Assembly: GCF_000423565.1 (NCBI RefSeq)
Contig: NZ_KE384044.1
Span: 83,524-147,523 of the forward strand
From: Runella zeae DSM 19591
GTDB taxonomy: Bacteria; Bacteroidota; Bacteroidia; Cytophagales; Spirosomataceae
Direction: 5' to 3'
Length of the DNA stretch: 64,000 bases
The notes beneath the pieces are model-generated. The model searched no databases and had not been told where the DNA came from. It worked only from the letters and a program-made list of their open reading frames with translations. Every line of letters starts with the position of its first letter. The first letter of the stretch is position 1. This document shows positions 33,101-41,459 of this stretch, piece after piece. The translations under genes and the position numbers were made by a program.

Positions 33101-33679
33101 ATGATGCAAACGCCAGTATTGATAAAAATGGGAGACTTAATGACTGACGATGAGTTTTTTACTTTTTGTCAGATGAACGACACCCTTGATTTTGAACGAG
33201 ATAGCAATCGCAATATTATATTTATGTCACCTACTGGTTCTTCTACTGGCAACACTAGTTCTACTGTATTAGGAGAAATTTATTTTTGGAACAAACTGAG
33301 CCAATTAGGCTATTGCTTTGATTCATCGACTGGATTTTTGATGCCCAACGACGCCGTTAGGTCACCCGATGCGGCTTGGATTCAAAAACACCGCTGGGAA
33401 GTACTCTCTGACGAAGAAAAAGAAAAATTCGCGCCGATTTGCCCTGATTTTGTTGTAGAAGTACGTTCTAAAACCGATTCTTTAAAATATTTACAAGAAA
33501 AAATGGCCGAATACATCGCCAATGGCTGTCAATTGGGATGGCTCATCGACCGTTTGGAAGAAAAAGTATATATCTATCGTCCCCAAAAAGAGCTAGCCGT
33601 AGTGGAGTCATTTGACCAACAATTGAGCGGGGAAGATATTTTACCGGAGTTTGTGTTTGATCTCAAATTGATTCAATAA
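33101..33679 (+). CDS. Uma2 family endonuclease-like protein, copy 1
   Basis: 192 residues of the Uma2 (DUF820) family, a PD-(D/E)xK nuclease fold. The features are 'DFERDSNRNIIFMSPTG', 'VRSPDAAWIQKHRW', 'CPDFVVEVRSKTDSLKYLQEKM' and 'GCQLGWLIDR'. The acidic SPD, EV and following Lys are in place. The family is widespread in cyanobacteria and Bacteroidota; its biological role is unclear and transposon-related functions have been suggested. It lies 4 bp after dxr and 5 bp before a paralogue, so the three form one transcription unit. Confidence 0.85.
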   Translation: MMQTPVLIKMGDLMTDDEFFTFCQMNDTLDFERDSNRNIIFMSPTGSSTGNTSSTVLGEIYFWNKLSQLGYCFDSSTGFLMPNDAVRSPDAAWIQKHRWEVLSDEEKEKFAPICPDFVVEVRSKTDSLKYLQEKMAEYIANGCQLGWLIDRLEEKVYIYRPQKELAVVESFDQQLSGEDILPEFVFDLKLIQ

Positions 33680-33684
33680 TTAGC

Positions 33685-34275
33685 ATGCCACAAGTCCTTC
33701 ACATCCCCCAAATGGATACCCTAAACGACGAAGAGTTTTTCGCTTTTTGTGAGGCTAATCGTGGCAATGGGATGAATTTTGAGCGGGATAAAAATGGACA
33801 AATTATATTTATGTCGCCCACTGGAAGTATTGGAGGCCACAATGACGGTGAAATATTCGTTGAAATAAAACTTTGGAATCGTCAACAAAAATCTGGAGTT
33901 GTATTTCCTTCTTCAACAGGTTTTATCTTACCCGATAGCTCGATTAAATCGCCTGATGTAGCATGGGTTAGTCGCAAACGGTGGGAGCAAATACCGAGTG
34001 AACTACGTAAGAAATTTGCCCCAATATGCCCTGATTTTGTAATAGAGGTTATTTCAGAATCAGATACTTGGGACGAACACATCCGTAAGATGCAAGAATG
34101 GCTCGTCAATGGCTGCAAACTTGGGTGGCTCATCGACCCCAGCCAAAAAACATGTATGATTTTTAGGGCTGATGATACCAATCCTTCCAAAATGCCGTTT
34201 GGAATTATCAATGGCGGCGATGTGTTAGAAGGATTAGAGATTGATTTACGAACTGTTTTTGAAGATATTAGCTAA
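33685..34275 (+). CDS. Uma2 family endonuclease-like protein, copy 2
   Basis: 196 residues, paralogue of the upstream gene: 'NFERDKNGQIIFMSPTGS', 'IKSPDVAWVSRKRW', 'CPDFVIEVISESDTWDEHIRKMQ' and 'GCKLGWLIDPSQK' line up position for position. The duplication looks moderately old because the C-terminal thirds differ. The PD-(D/E)xK residues are kept, so activity is possible. Followed 43 bp later by rseP on the same strand. Confidence 0.85.
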   Translation: MPQVLHIPQMDTLNDEEFFAFCEANRGNGMNFERDKNGQIIFMSPTGSIGGHNDGEIFVEIKLWNRQQKSGVVFPSSTGFILPDSSIKSPDVAWVSRKRWEQIPSELRKKFAPICPDFVIEVISESDTWDEHIRKMQEWLVNGCKLGWLIDPSQKTCMIFRADDTNPSKMPFGIINGGDVLEGLEIDLRTVFEDIS

Positions 34276-34318
34276 ATAGTAACCAACAAAGAATTTAATA
34301 AACACATAAAAACGCAGA

Positions 34319-35629
34319 ATGGAAATTTTAGTAATGGTAGGACAGTTGATTTTAGGGCTGTCGATTTTAGTAGGATTACATGAATGGGGACACCTCATCA
34401 CCGCTAAGATGTTTGGAATGAGAGTCGAAAAATATTTTATTGGTTTTCCACCCAAAATCTGGTCTATCCAAAAAGGAGAAACTGAATATGGCGTAGGAGC
34501 CATACCACTAGGGGGATTTGTGAAAATCTCTGGCATGGTGGACGAATCGCTCGATACCAAAAACCTAAGCGCAGAACCGCAGCCTTGGGAGTTTCGTGCC
34601 AAACCCGCTTGGCAACGCCTCATCGTAATGCTTGGGGGAATCATTGTCAATGTCATCACGGGCGTCATTATCTTTATAGCTATTACTTATTCAGAAGGAT
34701 ACGACTATTTTGCTACCAAAGATGTCAACAAATATGGAATCGTGGCGCACTCACTTGGCAAAGAAATGGGGCTTCGTACTGGTGACAAAATCGTGGCTAT
34801 CAACGGGAAGCCTTTCGACGATTTTGCCGAAGTTCGCAAAGTGTTTCTCGAAACCAACAGCTACTACACGGTAGAGCGCAACGGTCAACGCCTGGACATA
34901 TACGTGCCCAATAATTTTATTGAAAAAATCAGCGATAAGAAAAATGCAGGTGAGTTTATTGACCCTATTTTTCCGTTTAAAGTAGGAGAGCTCGTTCCTG
35001 CGATGCCAGCTCAAAAAGCCGGACTGAAGAAGGGCGACAAGATTGTCAAAGTAAATGAAACTCCTATTGTTTTTTATCATCATATTCAGGAAGCATTGAG
35101 CCAAAACAAAGGCAAAAAGGCTACCTTGACCGTAGAACGTGCGGGTCAGACCTTGACTTTGCCCGTAGATGTTACCCCCGAAGGTACTATCGGATTTGTT
35201 GCCGACAAAGACCTCAAAGTCACTCACATAGACTACTCATTGGGCGAGTCGGTAGCAGTAGGTACCAAGCGTGCCTTTAGCGTAGTAACCGACAATATTC
35301 GCGGATTTGGGAAAATCTTCCGTGGCGAAGTATCGGCTTCTAAAGCATTGAGCGGCCCTATTGGTATTGCACAGATGTTTGGAGGCATTTGGGACTGGAG
35401 TCGGTTCTGGTTTCTTACGGGCTTGCTTTCGATGGTATTGGCTTTTATGAATATTTTACCAATTCCAGCCCTTGACGGTGGTCATTCGGTATTGTTGATT
35501 TATGAAATGGTGACAGGCCACAAGCCTTCCGATAGTTTTTTGGAAGGTGCCCAAAAAGTAGGTATGGTGATTTTGTTGGGATTGATGGTATTTGCCTTTG
35601 GCAACGATATTTTCAAACTCTTCCGTTAA
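34319..35629 (+). CDS. rseP: Site-2 metalloprotease RseP
   Basis: 436 residues. The zinc motif is HEWGH (His21, Glu22, His25) in the first transmembrane helix, followed by the family-typical 'EKYFIGFPPKIWSIQKGE' and 'GGFVKISGM'. The middle carries a tandem PDZ region ('GLRTGDKIVAINGKPFDD' and 'GLKKGDKIVKVNETPI'). The third zinc ligand motif is 'NILPIPALDGGHS' near residue 380. It cleaves transmembrane anti-sigma factors and signal peptide remnants within the inner membrane. Neighbours dxr (upstream) and DUF6702 (downstream) are a usual Cytophagales arrangement. The length is normal. Confidence 0.95.
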   Translation: MEILVMVGQLILGLSILVGLHEWGHLITAKMFGMRVEKYFIGFPPKIWSIQKGETEYGVGAIPLGGFVKISGMVDESLDTKNLSAEPQPWEFRAKPAWQRLIVMLGGIIVNVITGVIIFIAITYSEGYDYFATKDVNKYGIVAHSLGKEMGLRTGDKIVAINGKPFDDFAEVRKVFLETNSYYTVERNGQRLDIYVPNNFIEKISDKKNAGEFIDPIFPFKVGELVPAMPAQKAGLKKGDKIVKVNETPIVFYHHIQEALSQNKGKKATLTVERAGQTLTLPVDVTPEGTIGFVADKDLKVTHIDYSLGESVAVGTKRAFSVVTDNIRGFGKIFRGEVSASKALSGPIGIAQMFGGIWDWSRFWFLTGLLSMVLAFMNILPIPALDGGHSVLLIYEMVTGHKPSDSFLEGAQKVGMVILLGLMVFAFGNDIFKLFR

Positions 35630-35641
35630 CGATTTTTAATA

Positions 35642-36175
35642 ATGCGTCTGTTAGTCTTAAATTTGAAAAATACCCCTTCAAACCTCTCCAAACTTGGAGG
35701 GGTATTTTTCGTTTTATTGAGTTTATTTGCTTTTCACGCTCATGATTTTCATACGAGTATTGCACGGGTGGATTATAACGCCAAAGAAAAATCGTTTGAA
35801 GTGAGTATTAGGGTATTTACGGACGACCTCGAAAAAGCCCTTTCAAAAGACAACGGTGGGCAAAAATTTGTGGTCATCAACAACGACAAAAATGACCCTT
35901 TCATCGAAAAGTATATCCGCAAGCACTTTGCACTTTTGACCGCTAACAAGCAGAAGAAAAACTATAACTACCTAGGCAAAGAACAGGAAGCAGATGCCAC
36001 TTGGATATATGTGGAGGTTCCAACCCAAGAATCTATTTCGGGTTTTGCAATTCAAAACTCCATCATGCACGACCTCTTCGACGACCAAATCAACCTCGTC
36101 AATCTCAACTACCAAGGCCAAAAGAAGTCTTATATTTTCAAAAAAGACCAAGCAACCTTGACGTTAGGGATTTAA
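35642..36175 (+). CDS. DUF6702 family exported protein
   Basis: 177 residues. A signal peptide ends before 'HAHDFHTSIARVDYN', and the mature part 'EVSIRVFTDDLEKALSK' and 'YIRKHFAL' is the DUF6702 signature. Function unknown; the gene often accompanies rseP or M1 peptidases in Bacteroidota. The ATG at 35642 is 12 bp after the rseP stop, but a 12-bp perfect stem lies within its first 23 codons (35666-35709), so the start region doubles as a terminator-like structure. Confidence 0.8.
   Translation: MRLLVLNLKNTPSNLSKLGGVFFVLLSLFAFHAHDFHTSIARVDYNAKEKSFEVSIRVFTDDLEKALSKDNGGQKFVVINNDKNDPFIEKYIRKHFALLTANKQKKNYNYLGKEQEADATWIYVEVPTQESISGFAIQNSIMHDLFDDQINLVNLNYQGQKKSYIFKKDQATLTLGI
35666..35709 (+). terminator. 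Intrinsic terminator or attenuator inside the DUF6702 signal-peptide codons
   Basis: AAAAATACCCCT (35666-35677) pairs perfectly with AGGGGTATTTTT (35698-35709), ending in five T. A second, competing stem pairs ACCTCTCCAA (35682-35691) with TTGGAGGGGT (35694-35703). It could end rseP transcripts or attenuate the DUF6702 gene. Confidence 0.55.
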
Positions 36176-36234
36176 TTATACCAAAGGTGCGCAGGTAAAA
36201 CTATTATAGTTTAGGATTTTGTGTAAAAAAACCC

Positions 36235-36242
36235 TATCTTTG
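36235..36242 (+). promoter_or_regulatory. Candidate -7 promoter element of rpmI-rplT
   Basis: TATCTTTG matches TAnnTTTG, 46 bp before the rpmI ATG. A TTTTGTG lies upstream but at a shorter distance than usual. The leader that follows contains no obvious L20-type autoregulatory pseudoknot that I can identify by eye. Confidence 0.45.
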
Positions 36243-36287
36243 CACCCCAAATTTTTTACTTTTTCAATTACTTAAAAGTTCAGTATC

Positions 36288-36482
36288 ATGCCAAAGGTTA
36301 AAACCAATTCAGGTGCCAAAAAGCGTTTTAAAATGACTGGCACTGGTAAAATCAAGCGTAAACACGCTTTTCACAGCCATATTCTTACCAAAAAATCAAC
36401 TAAACGTAAGCGCAACCTCGTTGGCTTTACAGTAGTTGACGATACGAATATGGACCGCATCAAATTGATGCTCAAAATCTAA
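36288..36482 (+). CDS. rpmI: Large ribosomal subunit protein bL35
   Basis: 64 residues, highly basic: '[20 protein letters not shown]' and the conserved '[22 protein letters not shown]' core, split at Lys residues. This is standard bL35. Usually infC and thrS stand upstream in Bacteroidota; here the upstream neighbours are DUF6702 and rseP, so infC has been separated from rpmI-rplT. rplT follows 153 bp downstream. Confidence 0.97.
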   Translation: MPKVKTNSGAKKRFKMTGTGKIKRKHAFHSHILTKKSTKRKRNLVGFTVVDDTNMDRIKLMLKI

Positions 36483-36635
36483 GTTGTTTGTTAATCGTTA
36501 TTTGAGTCTTACGACCGATAGCCACTAACTCATAACTACTAACAACAGTGCGCAAGCACAGGTTACATTGTTTCACCCGATTGTTGGTAATACAAGTGCT
36601 TCAATGCCACCAACTGTCAAAAAACTAACAAAACT

Positions 36636-36980
36636 ATGCCACGTTCAGTAAATCACGTAGCTTCGCGGGCTCGCCGCAAAAAAATCTTAAAATTGGCCAA
36701 AGGTTATTATGGCCGTCGTAAGAATGTTTGGACAGTAGCAAAAAATGCCGTTGAGCGTGGTCTCGCTTACGCATATACTGGCCGTAAACAAAAGAAAAGA
36801 AATTTCCGCGCATTGTGGATTCAACGTATCAACGCTGCTGCTCGCCAAGAAGGATTGTCTTATTCGGCATTGATGGGCAAAGTACACGCAGCTGGTATCG
36901 AATTGAACCGTAAAGTGCTTGCCGACCTTGCAATGAATCACCCTGAGGCATTTAAGGCGGTTGTCGAAAAAGTAAAATAA
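36636..36980 (+). CDS. rplT: Large ribosomal subunit protein bL20
   Basis: 114 residues: '[19 protein letters not shown]', '[18 protein letters not shown]', '[19 protein letters not shown]' and '[20 protein letters not shown]'. This is the complete bL20 sequence, needed for early 50S assembly and, in some bacteria, translational control of its own operon. A clear terminator follows the stop. Transcribed with rpmI. Confidence 0.98.
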   Translation: MPRSVNHVASRARRKKILKLAKGYYGRRKNVWTVAKNAVERGLAYAYTGRKQKKRNFRALWIQRINAAARQEGLSYSALMGKVHAAGIELNRKVLADLAMNHPEAFKAVVEKVK

Positions 36981-36985
36981 TTTGG

Positions 36986-37013
36986 AAAAAGCGAGGCGCA
37001 AGTCTCGCTTTTT
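36986..37013 (+). terminator. Terminator of rpmI-rplT
   Basis: AAAAAGCGAG, 8-nt loop and CTCGCTTTTT form a 10-bp stem followed by more T residues, starting 5 bp after the rplT stop. Confidence 0.85.
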
Positions 37014-37083
37014 TTTGCTTTATATTTTTGGGGGTTCATTCAAAAACTTGGAACATTCCTGATTTTTTTGGAGTTTTGTAAAC

Positions 37084-37527
37084 ATGAAGCACACTTTTCG
37101 CAAATATTTCACCATTTTCATGGCCCTCGTACTCCTTACGGCTAGTACAGGTTTTGGTGTCATTGAGCATCACTGCATGATGCGCGGAAAGTCTTTGCAT
37201 TTGGCCGCTATCAATCAGCATCCTAGCGATTCTTGTCAACACAGTTCAAGGAAAGCAGCAATATCTGCCCAAGCAGCGATTCAAAAGCAAGATTGTTGTG
37301 AGGAAGTCCGAAGCTACGAAAATGTAGAAGTCTCCTCTTCACTTATACAATGGATAGCCAAATTCCTCCAAGTTGCGACCGATGCCGTCATTGGCGCGCT
37401 TGTGGCGGTATTTCAAGCCCTTGCCGAATTGCTATTTCCCTCGGCTAGTTCTGCTCTATCCTCTTCCTTCTCCTCTATTTTCCACGGCCGAAGTTTGCTC
37501 GTGTTCGTGCAGTCATTTTTGATTTAG
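37084..37527 (+). CDS. Secreted Cys/His-rich protein of the heavy-metal locus
   Basis: 147 residues with a signal peptide (about 1-23). The mature part has 'IEHHCMMRGKSLHL', Cys in 'DSCQHS' and 'QDCCEEV', spacing that resembles the HYC_CC_PP family of Bacteroidota (His-x-Cys, then Cys-Cys), which accompanies metal homeostasis genes. The C-terminal half is hydrophobic and could insert in a membrane. First gene of a plus-strand locus with an HMA-AraC regulator, HMA-membrane protein, TonB receptor and HMA protein. Likely a metal-binding exported protein; the family call is by pattern. Confidence 0.6.
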   Translation: MKHTFRKYFTIFMALVLLTASTGFGVIEHHCMMRGKSLHLAAINQHPSDSCQHSSRKAAISAQAAIQKQDCCEEVRSYENVEVSSSLIQWIAKFLQVATDAVIGALVAVFQALAELLFPSASSALSSSFSSIFHGRSLLVFVQSFLI

Positions 37528-37547
37528 AAATAGCATTCAGAGGTATA

Positions 37548-37564
37548 CCTAAGTTGCACTTAGG
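37548..37564. repeat. Small inverted repeat upstream of the HMA-AraC gene
   Basis: CCTAAG, a 5-nt spacer TTGCA and CTTAGG, 40 bp before the regulator's ATG. It could be an operator for the AraC-type regulator it precedes. A 10-codon frame beginning at an ATG at 37594 overlaps the regulator start in another frame. Confidence 0.3.
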
Positions 37565-37604
37565 GCCTTTCGGTGTTTATCTATCTCAATAAAATGACTA
37601 AGCA

Positions 37605-38186
37605 ATGTCCACTTTATTTCATATAAAAAACATGGTCTGCGACCGCTGTAAGCACGTGGTCAAAACCGCTTTTGAGAAAGCAGGCGCACAAGTCACCCGC
37701 GTAGCACTCGGCGAGATCGAAACAAGTTCCTCCCTTTCGTCTAGCCAACTCAAAAGCTTAAACGAAACTCTACACTCCTTTGGCTTTGAGATACTCGACG
37801 ATAAAGCGAGCCGTACCGTAGAAAAAATCAAAACACTACTCCTCGAACTCATTCATCATCAGTCGATTGTATCTCCCAAAATCAATTACTCAGATTATAT
37901 TTCAGAAGCCCTCCACCGGGACTACAGTGGATTGAGTAGTCTGTTTTCATCCCAAGAAGGAATAACGATTGAACAGTACATCATTCGCCAAAAAATTGAG
38001 CGGGTCAAAGAACTACTCATGTACGACGAGCACAGCCTAAGCCAAATCGCCGATACTCTCCAATACAGTAGCGTGGCGCATCTATCGACTCAGTTTAAGA
38101 AAGTGACGGGCCTCACTCCTAGTCAATACAAGCAGTCGGCAGTGAATCAACGTCGGTCGTTGGATTTGGTTTCAAAAAACATATAA
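37605..38186 (+). CDS. HMA-like metal-binding domain fused to AraC DNA-binding domain
   Basis: 193 residues. The N-terminal ~70 residues form an HMA-like fold with the metal motif NMVCDRCKHVV (Cys12-x2-Cys15). The C-terminal ~95 residues are an AraC helix-turn-helix ('QKIERVKELLMYDEHSLSQ' and 'LSTQFKKVTGLTPSQYKQ'). The fusion suggests that Cu(I) or another soft metal bound to the HMA part controls DNA binding. No cupin domain is present, so it differs from ordinary AraC proteins. It sits upstream of the HMA-MauE-like and TonB receptor genes that it probably regulates. Confidence 0.85.
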   Translation: MSTLFHIKNMVCDRCKHVVKTAFEKAGAQVTRVALGEIETSSSLSSSQLKSLNETLHSFGFEILDDKASRTVEKIKTLLLELIHHQSIVSPKINYSDYISEALHRDYSGLSSLFSSQEGITIEQYIIRQKIERVKELLMYDEHSLSQIADTLQYSSVAHLSTQFKKVTGLTPSQYKQSAVNQRRSLDLVSKNI

Positions 38187-38229
38187 AAACCATCCGAAAT
38201 TGTATAAGCGTTTTGACTTAGCTCACCGA

Positions 38230-38237
38230 TACCTTTG
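38230..38237 (+). promoter_or_regulatory. Candidate -7 promoter element of the HMA-MauE-like gene
   Basis: TACCTTTG matches TAnnTTTG, 24 bp before the ATG at 38262. A TTTTGAC is found upstream at 38211-38217, spaced closer than usual. Confidence 0.4.
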
Positions 38238-38261
38238 TATCGAACAAAAACAACTCATGCA

Positions 38262-39047
38262 ATGGAAACATTAATCAAAAATAAATACCAAGTATCAGGC
38301 ATGACTTGCGAAGCCTGTGAATATAAAGTAAAAACCGTGTTGGCGGGAATAGAAGGTGTACAAAACGTGGATATTGACCTTAAAACGGGAGAAACAACGA
38401 TTGAGTCAGACCGTAAAATTCCCATTACTGAGCTAAAAACAGCTTTAAAACCCCATTCAAAATACCAAATCGAACGTAGCTTTCCACTCACGCAAGCACC
38501 CAATGCTCCTACTTCAGTAGTTCAAACTCCTGTCGTGGAAGAAGCTGCCCCTTCCGTCTGGACTACTTACTATCCTCTTTTTTTGATTGCGTCGTTTATC
38601 GCTTTGGTAGCTTTTCTCACGGCTTTCGACAATCATATCTTTACGCTTGATTCTTTTGGCCTGAATACCTTCTTACACAATTTCATGACGGGCTTCTTTT
38701 TGTTATTTAGCTTCTTTAAACTACTCAATCTCAAAGACTTTGCAGATAGTTTTGCGATGTATGATCTGCTGGCAGCCCGTTCACGTTTTTATGCCTTGGC
38801 TTATCCCTTTATTGAATTAGGGCTAGGTATTGCGTGTTTGGTACATTTTCAGCCTCAACTCACCTATATTGCCGACATTGCTATCATGGGCTTTGGAGCG
38901 CTGGGAGTGGTCAAAAGTGTCTTAGACAAACGTAAGATTCGGTGTGCGTGTTTGGGCGCTGTATTCAATCTACCAATGAGTACAGTTACCATTATCGAAA
39001 ATTCAATCATGGTTTCCATAGGAGCTATTTTACTGATTATGAACTAG
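38262..39047 (+). CDS. HMA domain plus MauE/DoxX-like membrane protein
   Basis: 261 residues from the ATG at 38262; a TTG at 38235 is the in-frame alternative but lies in the promoter element. The N-terminal HMA domain has the metal motif SGMTCEACEYKV (Cys16-x2-Cys19). A Pro/Val-rich linker follows, then four transmembrane helices resembling the MauE/DoxX superfamily, with a 'RCACLG' Cys pair before the last helix. The layout suggests movement or sequestration of a soft metal (probably Cu) across or at the inner membrane. It lies between the HMA-AraC regulator and the TonB receptor on the same strand. Confidence 0.8.
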   Translation: METLIKNKYQVSGMTCEACEYKVKTVLAGIEGVQNVDIDLKTGETTIESDRKIPITELKTALKPHSKYQIERSFPLTQAPNAPTSVVQTPVVEEAAPSVWTTYYPLFLIASFIALVAFLTAFDNHIFTLDSFGLNTFLHNFMTGFFLLFSFFKLLNLKDFADSFAMYDLLAARSRFYALAYPFIELGLGIACLVHFQPQLTYIADIAIMGFGALGVVKSVLDKRKIRCACLGAVFNLPMSTVTIIENSIMVSIGAILLIMN

Positions 39048-39059
39048 ATATGTACAGCC

Positions 39060-41306
39060 ATGAAAACATTATTGTTGATATTTGTTTTTTTTACTGGACC
39101 TTTTTTGCTCCTAGCGCAGCGCGTGACAGGAACGGTATATGAGCGCACTGAAGCAGGTATAAAATCCCCTTTAGTAGGCGTCAATGTCTTTTGGACCGAG
39201 ACTTCTTTAGGAACGGCCACTGATAGTTTAGGAAAATTTGATATTCCACGTTCGGCCAAATCCAACCGTTTGGTGATAAGTTATATTGGCTTCAAAACAG
39301 ACACTCTAAAAGTATCATCAGAAAGCAATTTTGAGATTGTGATGAAAGCCGAAGGACAACTCGGCGAAGTAGTCGTACGGGGTTCCTCTTCTCAAATAGA
39401 CCGTTTGAATCCTATACATACCGAAATCATCACCACCAAAGCCCTTGCCAAAGCCGCGTGTTGTAATTTGTCGGAGAGTTTTGAAACCAACGCCTCTGTT
39501 TCGGTCAGCTATAGCGATGCTGTAACGGGTGCCAAACAAATTCAGTTTTTGGGATTGGGAGGGCAGTACGTTCAAACCAACGTCGAAAATGTCCCAACGA
39601 TTCGGGGCTTAGCTTCTACTTTTGGGCTTAATTACATTCCCGGTACGTGGATTCAGTCGATTGATGTGGCCAAAGGTGCAGGCTCTGTCGTAAACGGCTA
39701 TGAAAGTCTAACGGGTGCTATAAATGTGGAACTTGTAAAACCTGACGCCCGCGAAAAACTCTATTTCAATGCCTATGTTAACCATTTAGGAAGGGGAGAA
39801 ATCAATTTCAATCTTAATCAAAAACTCTCTGACAAATGGTCAACGGGCTTTTTGACCCACGCTAGCACCCTCCAAAACCGCGTTGACAACAACGGCGATG
39901 GATTTATGGATTTGCCACTTTATACGCAGTTCAACGGCGTAAATCGTTGGCAATACAAAAGCGATAAAATTATGGCTCAGTTTGGCATCAAAGCTTTGAC
40001 CGAAAATCGTGTTGGAGGACAGACAGGCTTTAATCCTTCCGAACATCGAGGAACCACCAAATTGTATGGATTCGGTAATCAAACTAACCGCATTGAGCTT
40101 TTTTCAAAAACCGCTAAGCTTTATCAAGACAAACCTTACAAAGGGCTAGGATTAGTGCTGAATGCCTCAATGCACAATACAGATTCGTATTTTGGTTTGG
40201 CTAACTATGATGGTCGTCAACGAACCTTGTACGGGAATTTGATTTATCAATCTATCATTGACAATACCAATCATCAATTTAAAACGGGGGTTAGTTATCT
40301 GCTTGATGATTACCATGAAACTTATAAAGACAGCCTAATGACACGAACCGAATCGGTACCGGGTGCCTTTTTTGAATACACTTACAATCACCTTGATAAG
40401 CTCACCCTAGTAGCGGGACTACGCGCTGATTATCACAATTTGTTCGGAGCGTTTGTAACACCGCGCTTGCATTTGCGTTGGCAACCTCTCGAACACACCA
40501 CATTGCGGTTGTCGGCAGGACGTGGTCAACGTACCCCCAATGCTTTTGCCGAATATTATGGATATTTAGTAAGTGGGCGCAAGGTGAGCTTCTGGGGCAG
40601 TCGCATTCAGCCTGAAGTTTCATGGAACTATGGTATCAGCCTCACCCAAACCTTCCATTGGTTTGAAAAACACTGGGATTTGGTGATAGATTATTACCGA
40701 ACAGATTTCCAAAATCAACTCATTGCAGATACAGATTATGCTACTCGCCAAGCTTCGTATTTGTATTTTTATAACTTACAAGGGAAGTCCTATTCAAACA
40801 GTTTTCAGATTGAACTTAACACCCTACTCTCCAAACGTACGGAAGTCAAACTTGCCTATCGCCTCTTTGATGTATGGCAAACAATGGGACAGCCTTTTGG
40901 GCATGGCACCCTCCAACAACGGATGATGGTTCCGCGTGACCGAGTGCTGTTCAATATCGGTTATGCGCTTCCCTATGATAAATGGAAACTGGACCTGACA
41001 GTACAATGGAACGGCAAAGCTCGTATCACGAATCCTCTCCAATCACTGGAAGCTACCCTTGATGGTAAGCCTAGTATGCCTACTTTGTTTTCACAATCAT
41101 TTATGAACATCAACGCGCAAGCTTCTCGCGCTTTCAAGAAGTTTGAGGTGTATTTGGGAGGAGAAAACCTAGCCAATTTTCGACAACCTACCCCTATCAT
41201 CAATGCACAAGACCCTTTTGGCAAGTATTTTGATGCAGGACAAACTTGGGGTCCTGTGGTAGGGCGGGTTATTTATGCAGGTATCCGTATCAAAGTAAAA
41301 GATTAA
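39060..41306 (+). CDS. TonB-dependent receptor of the heavy-metal locus
   Basis: 748 residues. Signal peptide ends LLLAQ (residue 20). A carboxypeptidase-regulatory-like domain follows (about 21-97: 'GVNVFWTETSLGTATDSLGKF'), then a plug domain with a Cys pair at residues 134-135 (AACCNLSESFETN), 'TRGLAS'-type plug strands ('PTIRGLASTFGLNY') and 'GAGSVVNGYESLTGAINVEL'. The barrel has aromatic strand ends. The Cys-Cys pair in the plug is unusual in TonB receptors and fits soft-metal ligand binding. Immediately downstream of the HMA-membrane protein gene (12 bp) and upstream of a periplasmic HMA protein. Likely imports copper or a copper complex; the ligand is inferred. Confidence 0.88.
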   Translation: MKTLLLIFVFFTGPFLLLAQRVTGTVYERTEAGIKSPLVGVNVFWTETSLGTATDSLGKFDIPRSAKSNRLVISYIGFKTDTLKVSSESNFEIVMKAEGQLGEVVVRGSSSQIDRLNPIHTEIITTKALAKAACCNLSESFETNASVSVSYSDAVTGAKQIQFLGLGGQYVQTNVENVPTIRGLASTFGLNYIPGTWIQSIDVAKGAGSVVNGYESLTGAINVELVKPDAREKLYFNAYVNHLGRGEINFNLNQKLSDKWSTGFLTHASTLQNRVDNNGDGFMDLPLYTQFNGVNRWQYKSDKIMAQFGIKALTENRVGGQTGFNPSEHRGTTKLYGFGNQTNRIELFSKTAKLYQDKPYKGLGLVLNASMHNTDSYFGLANYDGRQRTLYGNLIYQSIIDNTNHQFKTGVSYLLDDYHETYKDSLMTRTESVPGAFFEYTYNHLDKLTLVAGLRADYHNLFGAFVTPRLHLRWQPLEHTTLRLSAGRGQRTPNAFAEYYGYLVSGRKVSFWGSRIQPEVSWNYGISLTQTFHWFEKHWDLVIDYYRTDFQNQLIADTDYATRQASYLYFYNLQGKSYSNSFQIELNTLLSKRTEVKLAYRLFDVWQTMGQPFGHGTLQQRMMVPRDRVLFNIGYALPYDKWKLDLTVQWNGKARITNPLQSLEATLDGKPSMPTLFSQSFMNINAQASRAFKKFEVYLGGENLANFRQPTPIINAQDPFGKYFDAGQTWGPVVGRVIYAGIRIKVKD

Positions 41307-41459
41307 CTCAAAACTTTAAGTAATTGAGCAAAAATAGACTTTCCAAGTTTAGGTCTATAAAAATCTGAAAGTCAACAGATTAAAAACTTAAAAAGTCTAA
41401 AATTCCAAACTTTAATAATCAACACTTTTTATTTATTAACCAACAAACCATTCAACACA

